NCBI GenBank assembly: GCA_028874315.1
Contig: JAPPKM010000038.1
Coordinates: forward strand, 1-38,306
Direction: 5' to 3'
DNA: 38,306 nt
From: Chloroflexota bacterium
GTDB taxonomy: Bacteria > Chloroflexota > UBA11872
Positions 22,209 to 29,256 of the stretch are shown here, piece by piece; the stretch's first letter is position 1; each line of letters begins with the position of its first letter. A program made the translations under genes and the position numbers. Below the pieces are notes generated by a model. The model saw only the letters and a program-made list of their open reading frames with translations. It did no database searches and had not been told where the DNA came from.

Positions 22209-23171
22209 GTGAGCCCACGGGCCGCCGGCAGCGACGCAGCCCGCCTGCTGTGTGTCGGCAGCACGGTCGTCGACGTCAACATCCAGGGTCTCACGCGTTT
22301 TCCGGTACCGGACGTGGAGTTCACCAACGTCAGCGACGTCGCGCATGAAGACCCCGCCCGTCTGCTGCTTGGCGGCACGGCCGCCAATACGGCCATGGTG
22401 TACGCCGGGCTGACCGGCGCCTGCCAGTTGGGCGGCGTGCTGGGCGACGATCCGTTCGGAGACTTCCTGGCGGTCGGCCTCGCCGATCATGGGGTCGAAG
22501 TCATCGGCGAACGCGCCGGCAGCACGGCCACGCACACCATTGCGCTGGGCGTGGACGGCCGACGGCAGGCCTACTGGTATCCGGGGCCGCCGCTGGATCC
22601 TGCGCCGCTCCTGGCCGCCTGGCCGCCGGGGCACGTGTACCTGTCCGGGATCAACCTTTGCTTACAACGACCGCTGACGGACGCGGCGTGCACGTTTGGG
22701 CGGGCCGCTCGAGCCGCGGGCGCGCGGGCGGCGCTGGATATCGGCCAGGGTGGCCCGGGCGCGTTGGACTTCGACGAAATCACCGCCATCGGCACCGAAA
22801 TGGACCTGCTGATCGGCAGCCGGGCCGAGTTCGCCGCGGCGCTGGGCTGCGAGTACGCGGACGGGCGCGAGCGGCTGCGCGAGCAATTCGGCGGTCCGGT
22901 GGTGGTCAAGCAGGGCGCCGACGGGAGCCTGCTGGATCCAGGACCGGGTCAGGCGCTGCGGCGCGTGCCCGGCTTTGCGGTGCAGGCCGTCAATCCCATA
23001 GGCGCCGGCGATGCGTTCGCCGGCGGGCTGCTGAGCGCCTGGCTGGCGGGCGCCGATCTGGAAACGGCCTGCCGGCGGGGCAACGCCGCCGGGGCCGTCT
23101 CGGTAAGATCAGCGGGCGGCCCGCAGGATGTCACGAAAGCCGCCGTGGACCGGCTCGAGTTGGAAGGCTAA
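22209..23171 (+). CDS. PfkB-family carbohydrate kinase
   Basis: A 320-residue ribokinase-fold kinase. The N-terminal LLCVGSTVVDVNIQG, the substrate-side LLLGGTAANTAMVYAGLTG, and the C-terminal signature NPIGAGDAFAGGLLSAWLAG with the catalytic Asp and anion-hole GAGD are all present, as is VVVKQGADGSLL. It phosphorylates a sugar, nucleoside or related alcohol with ATP; the substrate is not evident. The GTG at 22209 starts two bases after the cytochrome stop. Seven bases after its stop the first PhyH gene begins, so these three genes may be one operon. Confidence 0.92.
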   Translation: MSPRAAGSDAARLLCVGSTVVDVNIQGLTRFPVPDVEFTNVSDVAHEDPARLLLGGTAANTAMVYAGLTGACQLGGVLGDDPFGDFLAVGLADHGVEVIGERAGSTATHTIALGVDGRRQAYWYPGPPLDPAPLLAAWPPGHVYLSGINLCLQRPLTDAACTFGRAARAAGARAALDIGQGGPGALDFDEITAIGTEMDLLIGSRAEFAAALGCEYADGRERLREQFGGPVVVKQGADGSLLDPGPGQALRRVPGFAVQAVNPIGAGDAFAGGLLSAWLAGADLETACRRGNAAGAVSVRSAGGPQDVTKAAVDRLELEG

Positions 23172-23178
23172 GAACCCT

Positions 23179-24003
23179 ATGGCGATGGCCCTGGAACTCA
23201 AGACCTACGACACCGTGGCCGAACTGGCCGAAGCCGTCCGCCAGGACGGATTCGCCTATATGCCCGGCGTGCTGAGCGCCGACGAAGTCGCGCAGATGCG
23301 CGACCTGATCGAGGAGATCCAACCGAATCCTCGGGCCAACGATCGGCGACACCTGCGCCCGCGCGCCCCGGACGGCTCCGATAGCGAGGGCTTCTTCTAC
23401 GAAGTCCACACCAAGCTGCTGTTCAACCGGAACGCCTGGTTTCTGCAGTTTCTGGACCGGGCGCCGGTAGCGGAGGTGGCCGACGCGGTAATGGGGGACG
23501 ACTGTCACAGCATTGGCATGACGGGCTGGATTACCGGGCCGGGCCGGGTGGACCAGAGTTTCCATTCCGACTACCAGCCGATCGAGCTACCCACGGAGTT
23601 GATGGCCGACCCGCGGGTGGAAATCCCGGTGTTCACCGCCACGGCGCACTACTACCTGAGCGACCTGGACGAGGCGTTGGGGCCGACCCAGTTCATTCCG
23701 GGCAGCCACAGCGCGGGGCGACCGCCGGGCGAGGGCGAGACCAGCTTTCAGGGCATGGAAGGGCAGAACATCCTGTGCAGCGCAGGCGACGTGGTGCTGT
23801 TCAGGTCCGACGTGTGGCATCGGGGCACGGCCAACACGAGTTCCCGAACGCGCTACCTGCTGCAGGTCCACTACGGCCGGCGGATGGTGGTGCAGAAGTT
23901 TCCGCCATACCTGGACTTTCACTTCGACCCGGCCATCCTGGCCCAGGCCACGCCACGCCAGCGGCGCTACCTGGGCGAGCACCCGTTCTCGAACTACGAC
24001 TAG
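23179..24003 (+). CDS. phytanoyl-CoA dioxygenase (PhyH)-family protein, copy A
   Basis: A 274-residue Fe(II)/2-oxoglutarate-type dioxygenase. The facial triad is visible: SFHSDYQPIEL (H-x-D) and DVVLFRSDVWHRGTANTSS (distal His), followed by RTRYLLQVHYGRR with a candidate Arg for 2-oxoglutarate. The N-terminus AVRQDGFAYMPGVLSADEVAQM and GPTQFIPGSHSAG are typical of the family. The substrate is unknown; members hydroxylate small molecules, lipids or natural products. ATG 23179 and ATG 23185 are both possible; GGAAGG lies upstream. It is about three-quarters identical by eye to the next gene, so the pair arose by tandem duplication. Confidence 0.92.
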   Translation: MAMALELKTYDTVAELAEAVRQDGFAYMPGVLSADEVAQMRDLIEEIQPNPRANDRRHLRPRAPDGSDSEGFFYEVHTKLLFNRNAWFLQFLDRAPVAEVADAVMGDDCHSIGMTGWITGPGRVDQSFHSDYQPIELPTELMADPRVEIPVFTATAHYYLSDLDEALGPTQFIPGSHSAGRPPGEGETSFQGMEGQNILCSAGDVVLFRSDVWHRGTANTSSRTRYLLQVHYGRRMVVQKFPPYLDFHFDPAILAQATPRQRRYLGEHPFSNYD

Positions 24004-24071
24004 GGGCCAACGCTTACTGCGCGGACCCGGCGGCGGCTACGGTCAACGGCCCGAACAGGAGGGTGGAGACG

Positions 24072-24899
24072 ATGCCTAGCCTCGAACTTGTCACCTACGA
24101 GACCGTGGAGGAACTGGCCGAGGCGATGCGCCGCGACGGGTTTGCGTACATGCCCGGCGTCTTGAGCGCAGCGGAAGTCGATGAGCTGCGAGATCGGATC
24201 GATCGCGTCGAGCCCAATCCGCGCGCGAACGACCGGCGGGAACAAAGCCTCCGGCGCGGCATCGATCCGTCCAGCGGCGAGGCCACGACGTTCTATCAGC
24301 AGGTCGTCAACATGCTTTTCAACCGCTCCGCCTACTTCCTGCAGTTCCTGGACCGCTCGCCGGTGGCCGAGGTGGCCGACGCGGTGATGGGCGCGGACTG
24401 CCACTGCATCAGCATGACGGGCTGGGTGACGGGTCCCGGCCGGCTGGACCAGAACTTTCACTCGGACTACCAGCCGATCGAGCTACCGAGCGACCTCATG
24501 GCCGACCCGCGGGTGGAGATTCCGGTCTTCACGGCCACCGCCCATTACTACCTGGACGACCTGGACGACGCGCTGGGGCCGACGAACTTCATTCCGGGCA
24601 GCCACCGCGCCGGGCGCAAGCCGCGCGACGAGGAGACGAGCTGGCAGGGGGAGGAAGGGCAGAACATCCTCTGCAATGCAGGCGACGTGGTGCTGTTCCG
24701 GTCCGACGTCTGGCATCGCGGCACCGCCAACACCAGTTCGCGGATCCGCTACCTGCTGCAGGTCCACTACGGCCGGCGCATGGTGGTGCAGAAGTTTCCG
24801 CCGTACCTGGACTTCCGATTCGACCCGGACATCCTGGCCCAGGCCACGCCGCGGCAGCGGCGGTACCTGGGCGAGCACGCTTTCTCGAACTACGACTGA
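24072..24899 (+). CDS. phytanoyl-CoA dioxygenase (PhyH)-family protein, copy B
   Basis: A 275-residue paralogue of the preceding gene with the same triad: NFHSDYQPIEL, DVWHRGTANTSSRIRY. The C-terminal RRMVVQKFPPYLDFRFDPDI is nearly identical between copies, whereas the region around 50-75 (SLRRGIDPSSGEATTFYQQ against LRPRAPDGSDSEGFFYEV) has diverged, which would fit a change in substrate pocket. The ATG at 24072 has AGGAGGG about 10 bases upstream. It is the last gene of this plus-strand run and meets a convergent methyltransferase gene 11 bases later. Confidence 0.92.
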   Translation: MPSLELVTYETVEELAEAMRRDGFAYMPGVLSAAEVDELRDRIDRVEPNPRANDRREQSLRRGIDPSSGEATTFYQQVVNMLFNRSAYFLQFLDRSPVAEVADAVMGADCHCISMTGWVTGPGRLDQNFHSDYQPIELPSDLMADPRVEIPVFTATAHYYLDDLDDALGPTNFIPGSHRAGRKPRDEETSWQGEEGQNILCNAGDVVLFRSDVWHRGTANTSSRIRYLLQVHYGRRMVVQKFPPYLDFRFDPDILAQATPRQRRYLGEHAFSNYD

Positions 24900-24910
24900 G
24901 GGCGAATCGC

Positions 24911-25483
24911 TCACCCGTCCGCGATCGGGGTCGCGGCGATGTACCAGTAGCGGCAGCGCTGGCCGTCGTGCTCGAGGTCGATCAAGCCGATCAGCTCCTG
25001 GAGCACGAAGCGTCCGCGCAGGGCTTTCGACACCTCGGCGCCGGTCAGGCTGCGGTCGGGCCGCTCGCTGCGGCGAAAGTCGGCGAGCGTCCCCATGACG
25101 GCGACGCCGGACGCGTCGATGACGCGCTGCAACTCTTGCATCAGGTCGCGAGTTGGCGCGTCGCTGGACCGACCGAGCGCCTGCAACAAGCCAAAGCTAT
25201 AGGCGGCCTGCGCCGCGTCGCTGGCGAGCGGCAGCCGGGTCGCGTCCGCCTTCACATAGAGCACGTTGCGGTGGGCCGGCGCGGCGGCGAGCGCCTCACG
25301 GTCGGTGTCGACGGCGACGACTCGCACACCCGGGAGGGCGGTCAGCGCCAGGGTCTCCCGGCCGGGGCCGCATCCCAGGTCAAGCACAATCTTCGGACCG
25401 AGCGCCCAGAGCACGGTCAGGGCGCGCTGCATGACTTCCGTCAGCGGCGGCTCAGCGCCGGGCAAGCCAGGACTCGCAGCCAT
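24911..25483 (-). CDS. class I SAM-dependent methyltransferase
   Basis: A 190-residue protein. Motif I is KIVLDLGCGPGRETLALTAL, followed by VRVVAVDTDREAL (acidic end of β2) and NVLYVKADATRLPL (motif II/III region), typical of the Rossmann-fold methyltransferases; the short C-terminal half is helical and then strand-rich (CRYWYIAATPI). The acceptor is unknown. The ATG at 25483 overlaps the lipoate ligase-like gene by 32 bases; an internal ATG at 25432 would lie close to motif I. Co-directional with that gene, so probably co-transcribed. Confidence 0.85.
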   Translation of the reverse strand: MAASPGLPGAEPPLTEVMQRALTVLWALGPKIVLDLGCGPGRETLALTALPGVRVVAVDTDREALAAAPAHRNVLYVKADATRLPLASDAAQAAYSFGLLQALGRSSDAPTRDLMQELQRVIDASGVAVMGTLADFRRSERPDRSLTGAEVSKALRGRFVLQELIGLIDLEHDGQRCRYWYIAATPIADG

Positions 25484-26228
25484 AGCGGTTCACTACCAGC
25501 TCATCACGGCGCTTGCGCTCGTCCGCGCTCAGGCCGTCGGGCAGCAGGCCTACGCCTACGGCCTCGGCGAATCCCGTCGCCAACACCTCAATCAGGGCGC
25601 CCACTGTTGGGGCCGGCGACAGGAGATCCCGCAGTCCGCGCAGCCGCGTGACCCGCGGCAGCCGCAGCACGTCGCGGATTCGTGAATCGTGCGCGAACGG
25701 GATGCTCCCGTGTTGCAATAGGGCGCCGCCCAGGCGGGTCTGTGCGCTGCCCATGATCTTAACGCCGTTGGCCGAGAGTTCATGGGTGCTGGGCGAGGCG
25801 AAGCAGAGCAGTCCCTCAGCGTCGGATCCGCTGGGAGTCCAGTCCCCCCGGCGCGCATCCAGCCCGAGTGCGGCGAAGCCACGCTCGAAGCCGGCGCTCA
25901 GTCGATCGTAGGAACGCAGGATGCCGCCGGCGGCCAGTGCGTGCGTCCTCGGCAGCATGACGGCATAGGTCAGCTCGTCGTTGTGCAGGATGGCCTGCCC
26001 GCCGGTCGGCCGGCGCACGAGGTCAATCACTTCCCGGCGGGCCAGGTTGACGGCAACGGCCGCCAGCGGCTGGCCGTAGCCCAGGCTCAGCGCCGCCGGC
26101 CGCCAGGTGTAGAAGCGCAGCGTGGGCCGCGACGCGCCGTCACGCACGTGCTCAGCCACGGCCTGATCGGTCGCGAGGTTGCGCGCCCCGCTGTCGGCCG
26201 ACGAGACCAGCAGCCGCCAGGATTCCAT
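25452..26228 (-). CDS. lipoate-protein ligase / octanoyltransferase family protein
   Basis: A 258-residue member of the BPL/LPL fold. RPTLRFYTWRPAALSLGYGQPL, then VRRPTGGQAILHNDELTYAVMLP (substrate-binding RRxTGG) and SANGVKIMGSAQTRLGGALLQHGSI with the catalytic Lys in GxKxxGxAQ are diagnostic. The protein attaches lipoate or octanoate to E2 or GcvH proteins; whether it is an LplA-type ligase or a LipM-type transferase cannot be told from sequence by eye. The ATG at 26228 gives MESWRLLVSSA, a normal N-terminus. It is divergent from the tRNA-Arg gene 35 bases away. Confidence 0.88.
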   Translation of the reverse strand: MESWRLLVSSADSGARNLATDQAVAEHVRDGASRPTLRFYTWRPAALSLGYGQPLAAVAVNLARREVIDLVRRPTGGQAILHNDELTYAVMLPRTHALAAGGILRSYDRLSAGFERGFAALGLDARRGDWTPSGSDAEGLLCFASPSTHELSANGVKIMGSAQTRLGGALLQHGSIPFAHDSRIRDVLRLPRVTRLRGLRDLLSPAPTVGALIEVLATGFAEAVGVGLLPDGLSADERKRRDELVVNRYGCESWLARR

Positions 26229-26243
26229 GGGAGCGCAGCTTAT

Positions 26244-26249
26244 TAGAAT
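26244..26249 (+). promoter_or_regulatory. -10 element for the tRNA-Arg gene
   Basis: TAGAAT (5 of 6) ends 14 bases before the tRNA 5' end, in the 35-bp gap between divergent lplA-like and tRNA genes. No clear -35 is visible. Confidence 0.4.
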
Positions 26250-26263
26250 GCCCGTCCAGTTCA

Positions 26264-26335
26264 GCCCCCGTAGCTCAGTGGATAGAGCGCCGGCCTCCGG
26301 AGCCGGGAGCGCGCGTTCGAATCGCGCCGGGGGTA
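26264..26335 (+). tRNA. tRNA-Arg (anticodon CCG)
   Basis: Complete cloverleaf: acceptor GCCCCCG (26264-26270) pairs with CGGGGGT (26328-26334; first pair G-U). The D-stem is GCTC/GAGC; the anticodon stem CCGGC/GCCGG encloses the loop CTCCGGA with anticodon CCG at 26297-26299. The T-stem GCGCG/CGCGC has the loop TTCGAAT. Discriminator A at 26335; CCA is not encoded. It reads the CGG arginine codon, common in GC-rich genes. Confidence 0.95.
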
Positions 26336-26349
26336 CCCGAAGTTCGATC

Positions 26350-26363
26350 CGGCAGTGCTGCCG
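26350..26363 (+). terminator. weak hairpin downstream of tRNA-Arg
   Basis: CGGCAG (26350-26355) faces CTGCCG (26358-26363), effectively a 5-bp stem with a 4-base loop, followed by TTGTG. It may end the tRNA transcript, though the T-tract is poor. Confidence 0.3.
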
Positions 26364-26424
26364 TTGTGCCCTTGATGCCGCCGGCGGCGTTGACGAACAG
26401 TCGTACGTCGCTTGGGGGCGGAGC

Positions 26425-26880
26425 ATGCGTCGCATTGAAGAGCGCTTCAGCCAGTCGTTTCAGGTCTGGCGCATTCAGCTACCGCGCGAGGCGGTTGAAC
26501 AGAGGCGGCGCGGCAAGATCGTGGAGGCCGGGTGGACGATCTGGTACCTGTTTGGCTCCGATGACAGTGGCGAGTACCTGGACTACTACTCCTCGCACCG
26601 GATGACCAATGACAGCCATGTGCGGATCTATGCCGACGGGCGCGTTGTTGGGCTCGAGAGCCTCTGGGAGATGCGCACATCATCGGATGATCCCGACGAG
26701 GATGCGCGGCTGAAGGACGAGTTCTGGGCGCACAACGAGCGGGTGGCGCGGATGCTGGAGGAGAAAGGGTTTGGGCTGCGGGGGGACGAGCACGGCTCCG
26801 CGATCGTGCGCCGCGGATTGCTCGAATCGAGAGAATCGAATCGGCGTATCCGGAGGATCGACGAGCACGGCGACGACTGA
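26425..26880 (+). CDS. conserved-looking hypothetical protein
   Basis: A 151-residue soluble protein I do not recognise. It starts MRRIEERFSQSFQVWRIQL, has WTIWYLFGSDDSGEYLDYYSSHRMTNDSH and HVRIYADGRVVGLESLWEMR (a strand-rich core with many aromatics), then a charged helical C-terminal half (DEDARLKDEFWAHNERVARMLEEKGF). No metal-binding or nucleotide motif is visible. The ATG at 26425 has GGGGGCGGAG just upstream. It lies downstream of tRNA-Arg and meets convergent lspA. The strand-rich core could be an immunity- or sensor-like fold, but that would be a guess. Confidence 0.65.
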   Translation: MRRIEERFSQSFQVWRIQLPREAVEQRRRGKIVEAGWTIWYLFGSDDSGEYLDYYSSHRMTNDSHVRIYADGRVVGLESLWEMRTSSDDPDEDARLKDEFWAHNERVARMLEEKGFGLRGDEHGSAIVRRGLLESRESNRRIRRIDEHGDD

Positions 26881-26909
26881 CGAAGCCGCACGCAGGCTTT
26901 GAGTCGGGG

Positions 26910-27419
26910 TCAGCCCGGTTCGCGACGGAGCATGGCGTCCAGCAATAGCAAGATCACGCCGGCGCCGATCGCCAGATCGGCCAGGTTCAGATAGCCCACG
27001 AACGGTGTGATGTTCAGGTAGTCGAACACCGCGCCCAGGCGAAACCGGTCAATCAGGTTGCCGAAGCCGCCGCCCAACAGCAGCGCGAAGCCGCCGATGG
27101 TCGCCCAGCGCTGAGGCGGACGCGTGAGGACGTACGCGGCGAAGCCGACCCCAATGACGAGCGTGGCGACGATTACCACCTGCGGGAACTCGGACAGCAG
27201 CCCAAAGTTGACGCCGGGGTTGTAGACGCGCTGAAAGTCGAAGAGCGGCCCCACGGCGGCTCCCCAGGGGGGAAGGACGTTGTCGACGATGACCTTCACG
27301 ACCTGGTCCAGCGCCGCCACCAGCCCGGCCAGGCCAAAGGTGAGCACGCGCTGCATTGCTGGTGACGGGCTTTGGCTGCGGGGCGGCGGAACCGAGCCGG
27401 GCGGGTCGGCGTTCGTCAT
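26910..27419 (-). CDS. lspA: lipoprotein signal peptidase (signal peptidase II)
   Basis: A 169-residue membrane aspartic protease that removes signal peptides from prolipoproteins. Family motifs: LAGLVAALDQVVKVIVDNVLP, VYNPGVNFGLLSEF, then LLLGGGFGNLIDRFRLGAVFDYLN with the first catalytic Asp and VGYLNLADLAIGAGVIL with the second. Four spans are visible. A ~22-residue Pro/Ser-rich leader precedes the first span. Its ATG overlaps the glycosylase TGA (ATGA), so it is translationally coupled. The first gene of the operon encodes a probable lipoprotein. Confidence 0.95.
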   Translation of the reverse strand: MTNADPPGSVPPPRSQSPSPAMQRVLTFGLAGLVAALDQVVKVIVDNVLPPWGAAVGPLFDFQRVYNPGVNFGLLSEFPQVVIVATLVIGVGFAAYVLTRPPQRWATIGGFALLLGGGFGNLIDRFRLGAVFDYLNITPFVGYLNLADLAIGAGVILLLLDAMLRREPG

Positions 27420-28357
27420 GTCAGTTCGGCCGCCAGGCGTTCCTGCACCTGTGCGCTGCCGACCCAGCGCTGGCACCAGAAGGCCAGCGCCCGCCAGCGC
27501 CCGAAGCGCGTGTAGTGCCGAGCCAGCCGCTCCGGGTCGGCCGCAGCCTCGCCAAACGTTCGCACGGCGAAGGCGCGTGTGCTGCTGTCCAGCGTGAGGG
27601 TGTCGTACGAGCCAAGCAGCATGGCCAGGTACCCCGCGGTGACAGGGCCGATGCCCGGCAACGCCTCCAGGGCGGCCAGGCGCTCGGCCGAGGTTGCGTC
27701 GGGGTGGTCGGGGCCAGACAGGTCGATCGTCCCGTCGGCGACGCCCTCGGCCAGCCTGAGCATGGATTTCGCCCGGTAGCCGGCGCCCGCCTCCTTTAGC
27801 AGGAAGTCGGATCCGGCCGCCAGGACTTCGCTTGCGGTTGGAAACGCCCTGGCGCCTGTGCCGTGTGGTTTGGGGCCCAGCGTAGTCAGGGCCGCCACCA
27901 TGCGCTTTGTGCGTTCCCAGGTGACGTTGGTGGTGCAGATGCCTTTCATCACGTCTTCCCAGAGGTCCGGACTTCGCAGCAGCCGCCCGGCGCCTGCCTC
28001 GGCCACCGGCCGCAGCGCGCGCGAGCGGCGGCAGCGGGCGTGGAAGTCGGAGAGGTCTTCGTCCAGGCGCAGCATGCGCTTGACGCGATCGATCAGCTCT
28101 TTGGCATCCGCGGCCGGTGGTGTGGGGCAAGTCTCCAATTCGAGCCCGCGCCGTCCGTCGGGCTGATCGGCCCCCTGCCGTACGCGCACCTCGTAGACCG
28201 CTCCCGACGGCAACCGATCCACGCGCTCCAGCGTCTCCGACTCCGGCAGCCAGCGGAATGGCGCCAGCGCGTACCAGCCGTGCAGAAGGGCCGCCGTCCA
28301 CAGGCTGAATGGGGGATCGACCGCCAGGCGCAGCGCTGGCGCGGCGCCAACGGTCAC
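27416..28357 (-). CDS. DNA-3-methyladenine glycosylase / HhH-GPD family (AlkA-like)
   Basis: A 313-residue base-excision-repair glycosylase. The helix-hairpin-helix is LEALPGIGPVTAGYLAMLLG, followed by the catalytic-Asp strand YDTLTLDSSTRAF. The middle DLWEDVMKGICTTNVTWERTKRMV matches the AlkA/Ogg core helices. The N-terminal ~100 residues form the β-domain of AlkA-type enzymes, with a distinctive start (LAVDPPFSLWTAALLHGWY) found in a subgroup of bacterial AlkA-like proteins. It removes alkylated or oxidised bases; specificity is unknown. GTG start at 28357, three bases after the cyclophilin stop. Confidence 0.9.
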   Translation of the reverse strand: MTVGAAPALRLAVDPPFSLWTAALLHGWYALAPFRWLPESETLERVDRLPSGAVYEVRVRQGADQPDGRRGLELETCPTPPAADAKELIDRVKRMLRLDEDLSDFHARCRRSRALRPVAEAGAGRLLRSPDLWEDVMKGICTTNVTWERTKRMVAALTTLGPKPHGTGARAFPTASEVLAAGSDFLLKEAGAGYRAKSMLRLAEGVADGTIDLSGPDHPDATSAERLAALEALPGIGPVTAGYLAMLLGSYDTLTLDSSTRAFAVRTFGEAAADPERLARHYTRFGRWRALAFWCQRWVGSAQVQERLAAELT

Positions 28358-28360
28358 CAG

Positions 28361-28990
28361 CTAGCGCTCGATGATCTCGATCGTGGAGATGCGGACCTCT
28401 TCGAGCGGCTGCGAGCGCTCACCGCTGGGTTTGGCCGTCACCGGCACGCTCTCCAACGCCTGCAGCGCGGATTCGCCGCCCGACATCTGCCCGAAGAGCG
28501 AGTAGTCCGGGCTCAGCCGCCCCTGGTCCGTCAGGTTGTCAAACACGATGAAGAACTGCGACCCATTGGTTCCCGGACCCGCGTTGGCCATGGCCAGCGA
28601 ACCGCGGATGTATGGCCCGCTGGGCGTCTCAATGTCGTACTTGTACCCGGGACCTCCCCCGCCAGTGCCCGTCGGATCGCCGCTCTGGCCCATGAAGCCG
28701 GGGATGATGCGGTGGAAGATGACGCCGTCGAAATAACCCTCGCGGGCCAGGAACACGAAGCTGTTGACCGCCAGCGGCGCCTTGTCCGCCAGCAGATCAA
28801 AGGTCATGTCGCCCAGGTTGGTCCTGATGACGGCCGAGTAGCTCTTGCCGGCCTCGATCACCGTGCCGGGATGAGCCGAATACTGTTTCACACCACCCTC
28901 CGCGGGTTCCGAAGCCTCGGCGGCCGGTTCGGCTTCACCGCACGCCGCCAGCGCGATGAGCAGCAGTCCAATAGCCAGGAGCCGTCGCAT
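28361..28990 (-). CDS. cyclophilin-type peptidyl-prolyl isomerase, probable lipoprotein
   Basis: A 209-residue protein. Signal peptide MRRLLAIGLLLIALAAC has a lipobox (LAAC, Cys17), so the mature protein should be lipid-anchored at the cell surface. The cyclophilin domain (about 48-205) has AVNSFVFLAREGYFDGVIFHRIIPGFMGQSGD, the central GSLAMANAGPGTNGSQFFIV and SLFGQMSGGESALQALE. It would assist folding of exported proteins. It is the first gene of an operon with the glycosylase and lspA, and the peptidase encoded at the end may process it. ATG at 28990 with GAGGG upstream. Confidence 0.93.
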   Translation of the reverse strand: MRRLLAIGLLLIALAACGEAEPAAEASEPAEGGVKQYSAHPGTVIEAGKSYSAVIRTNLGDMTFDLLADKAPLAVNSFVFLAREGYFDGVIFHRIIPGFMGQSGDPTGTGGGGPGYKYDIETPSGPYIRGSLAMANAGPGTNGSQFFIVFDNLTDQGRLSPDYSLFGQMSGGESALQALESVPVTAKPSGERSQPLEEVRISTIEIIER

Positions 28991-29019
28991 GCGAACACCC
29001 TCGGGAGCCGTTGCCGGGC

Positions 29020-29025
29020 ATTGTA
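29020..29025 (-). promoter_or_regulatory. candidate -10 for the cyclophilin-lspA operon
   Basis: TACAAT on the minus strand, 30 bases upstream of the ATG at 28990. No convincing -35 partner. The same hexamer occurs in the 31-bp repeat of the double-NUDIX gene. Confidence 0.35.
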
Positions 29026-29256
29026 GAGTGTGCTCGTCTCCCGTTTGGCGTCTGCTACGCCGCGTGGCAGTTGCGCGCCAAAGGGCATTCGCAGGTGGCC
29101 CTGACTTGCTAGTGTCACCAACTCGCGCTTCAGCCTATACCGGCGCGTGCCGACCGAGCATCGGTGCAAGGGGAAGGCACCGCCGCACCATCACTAACCT
29201 CTCTCGGCAGGTTATTGCGCGGCAGCACGAGCGGTCGATTGGGCCGGAGGCTACAG

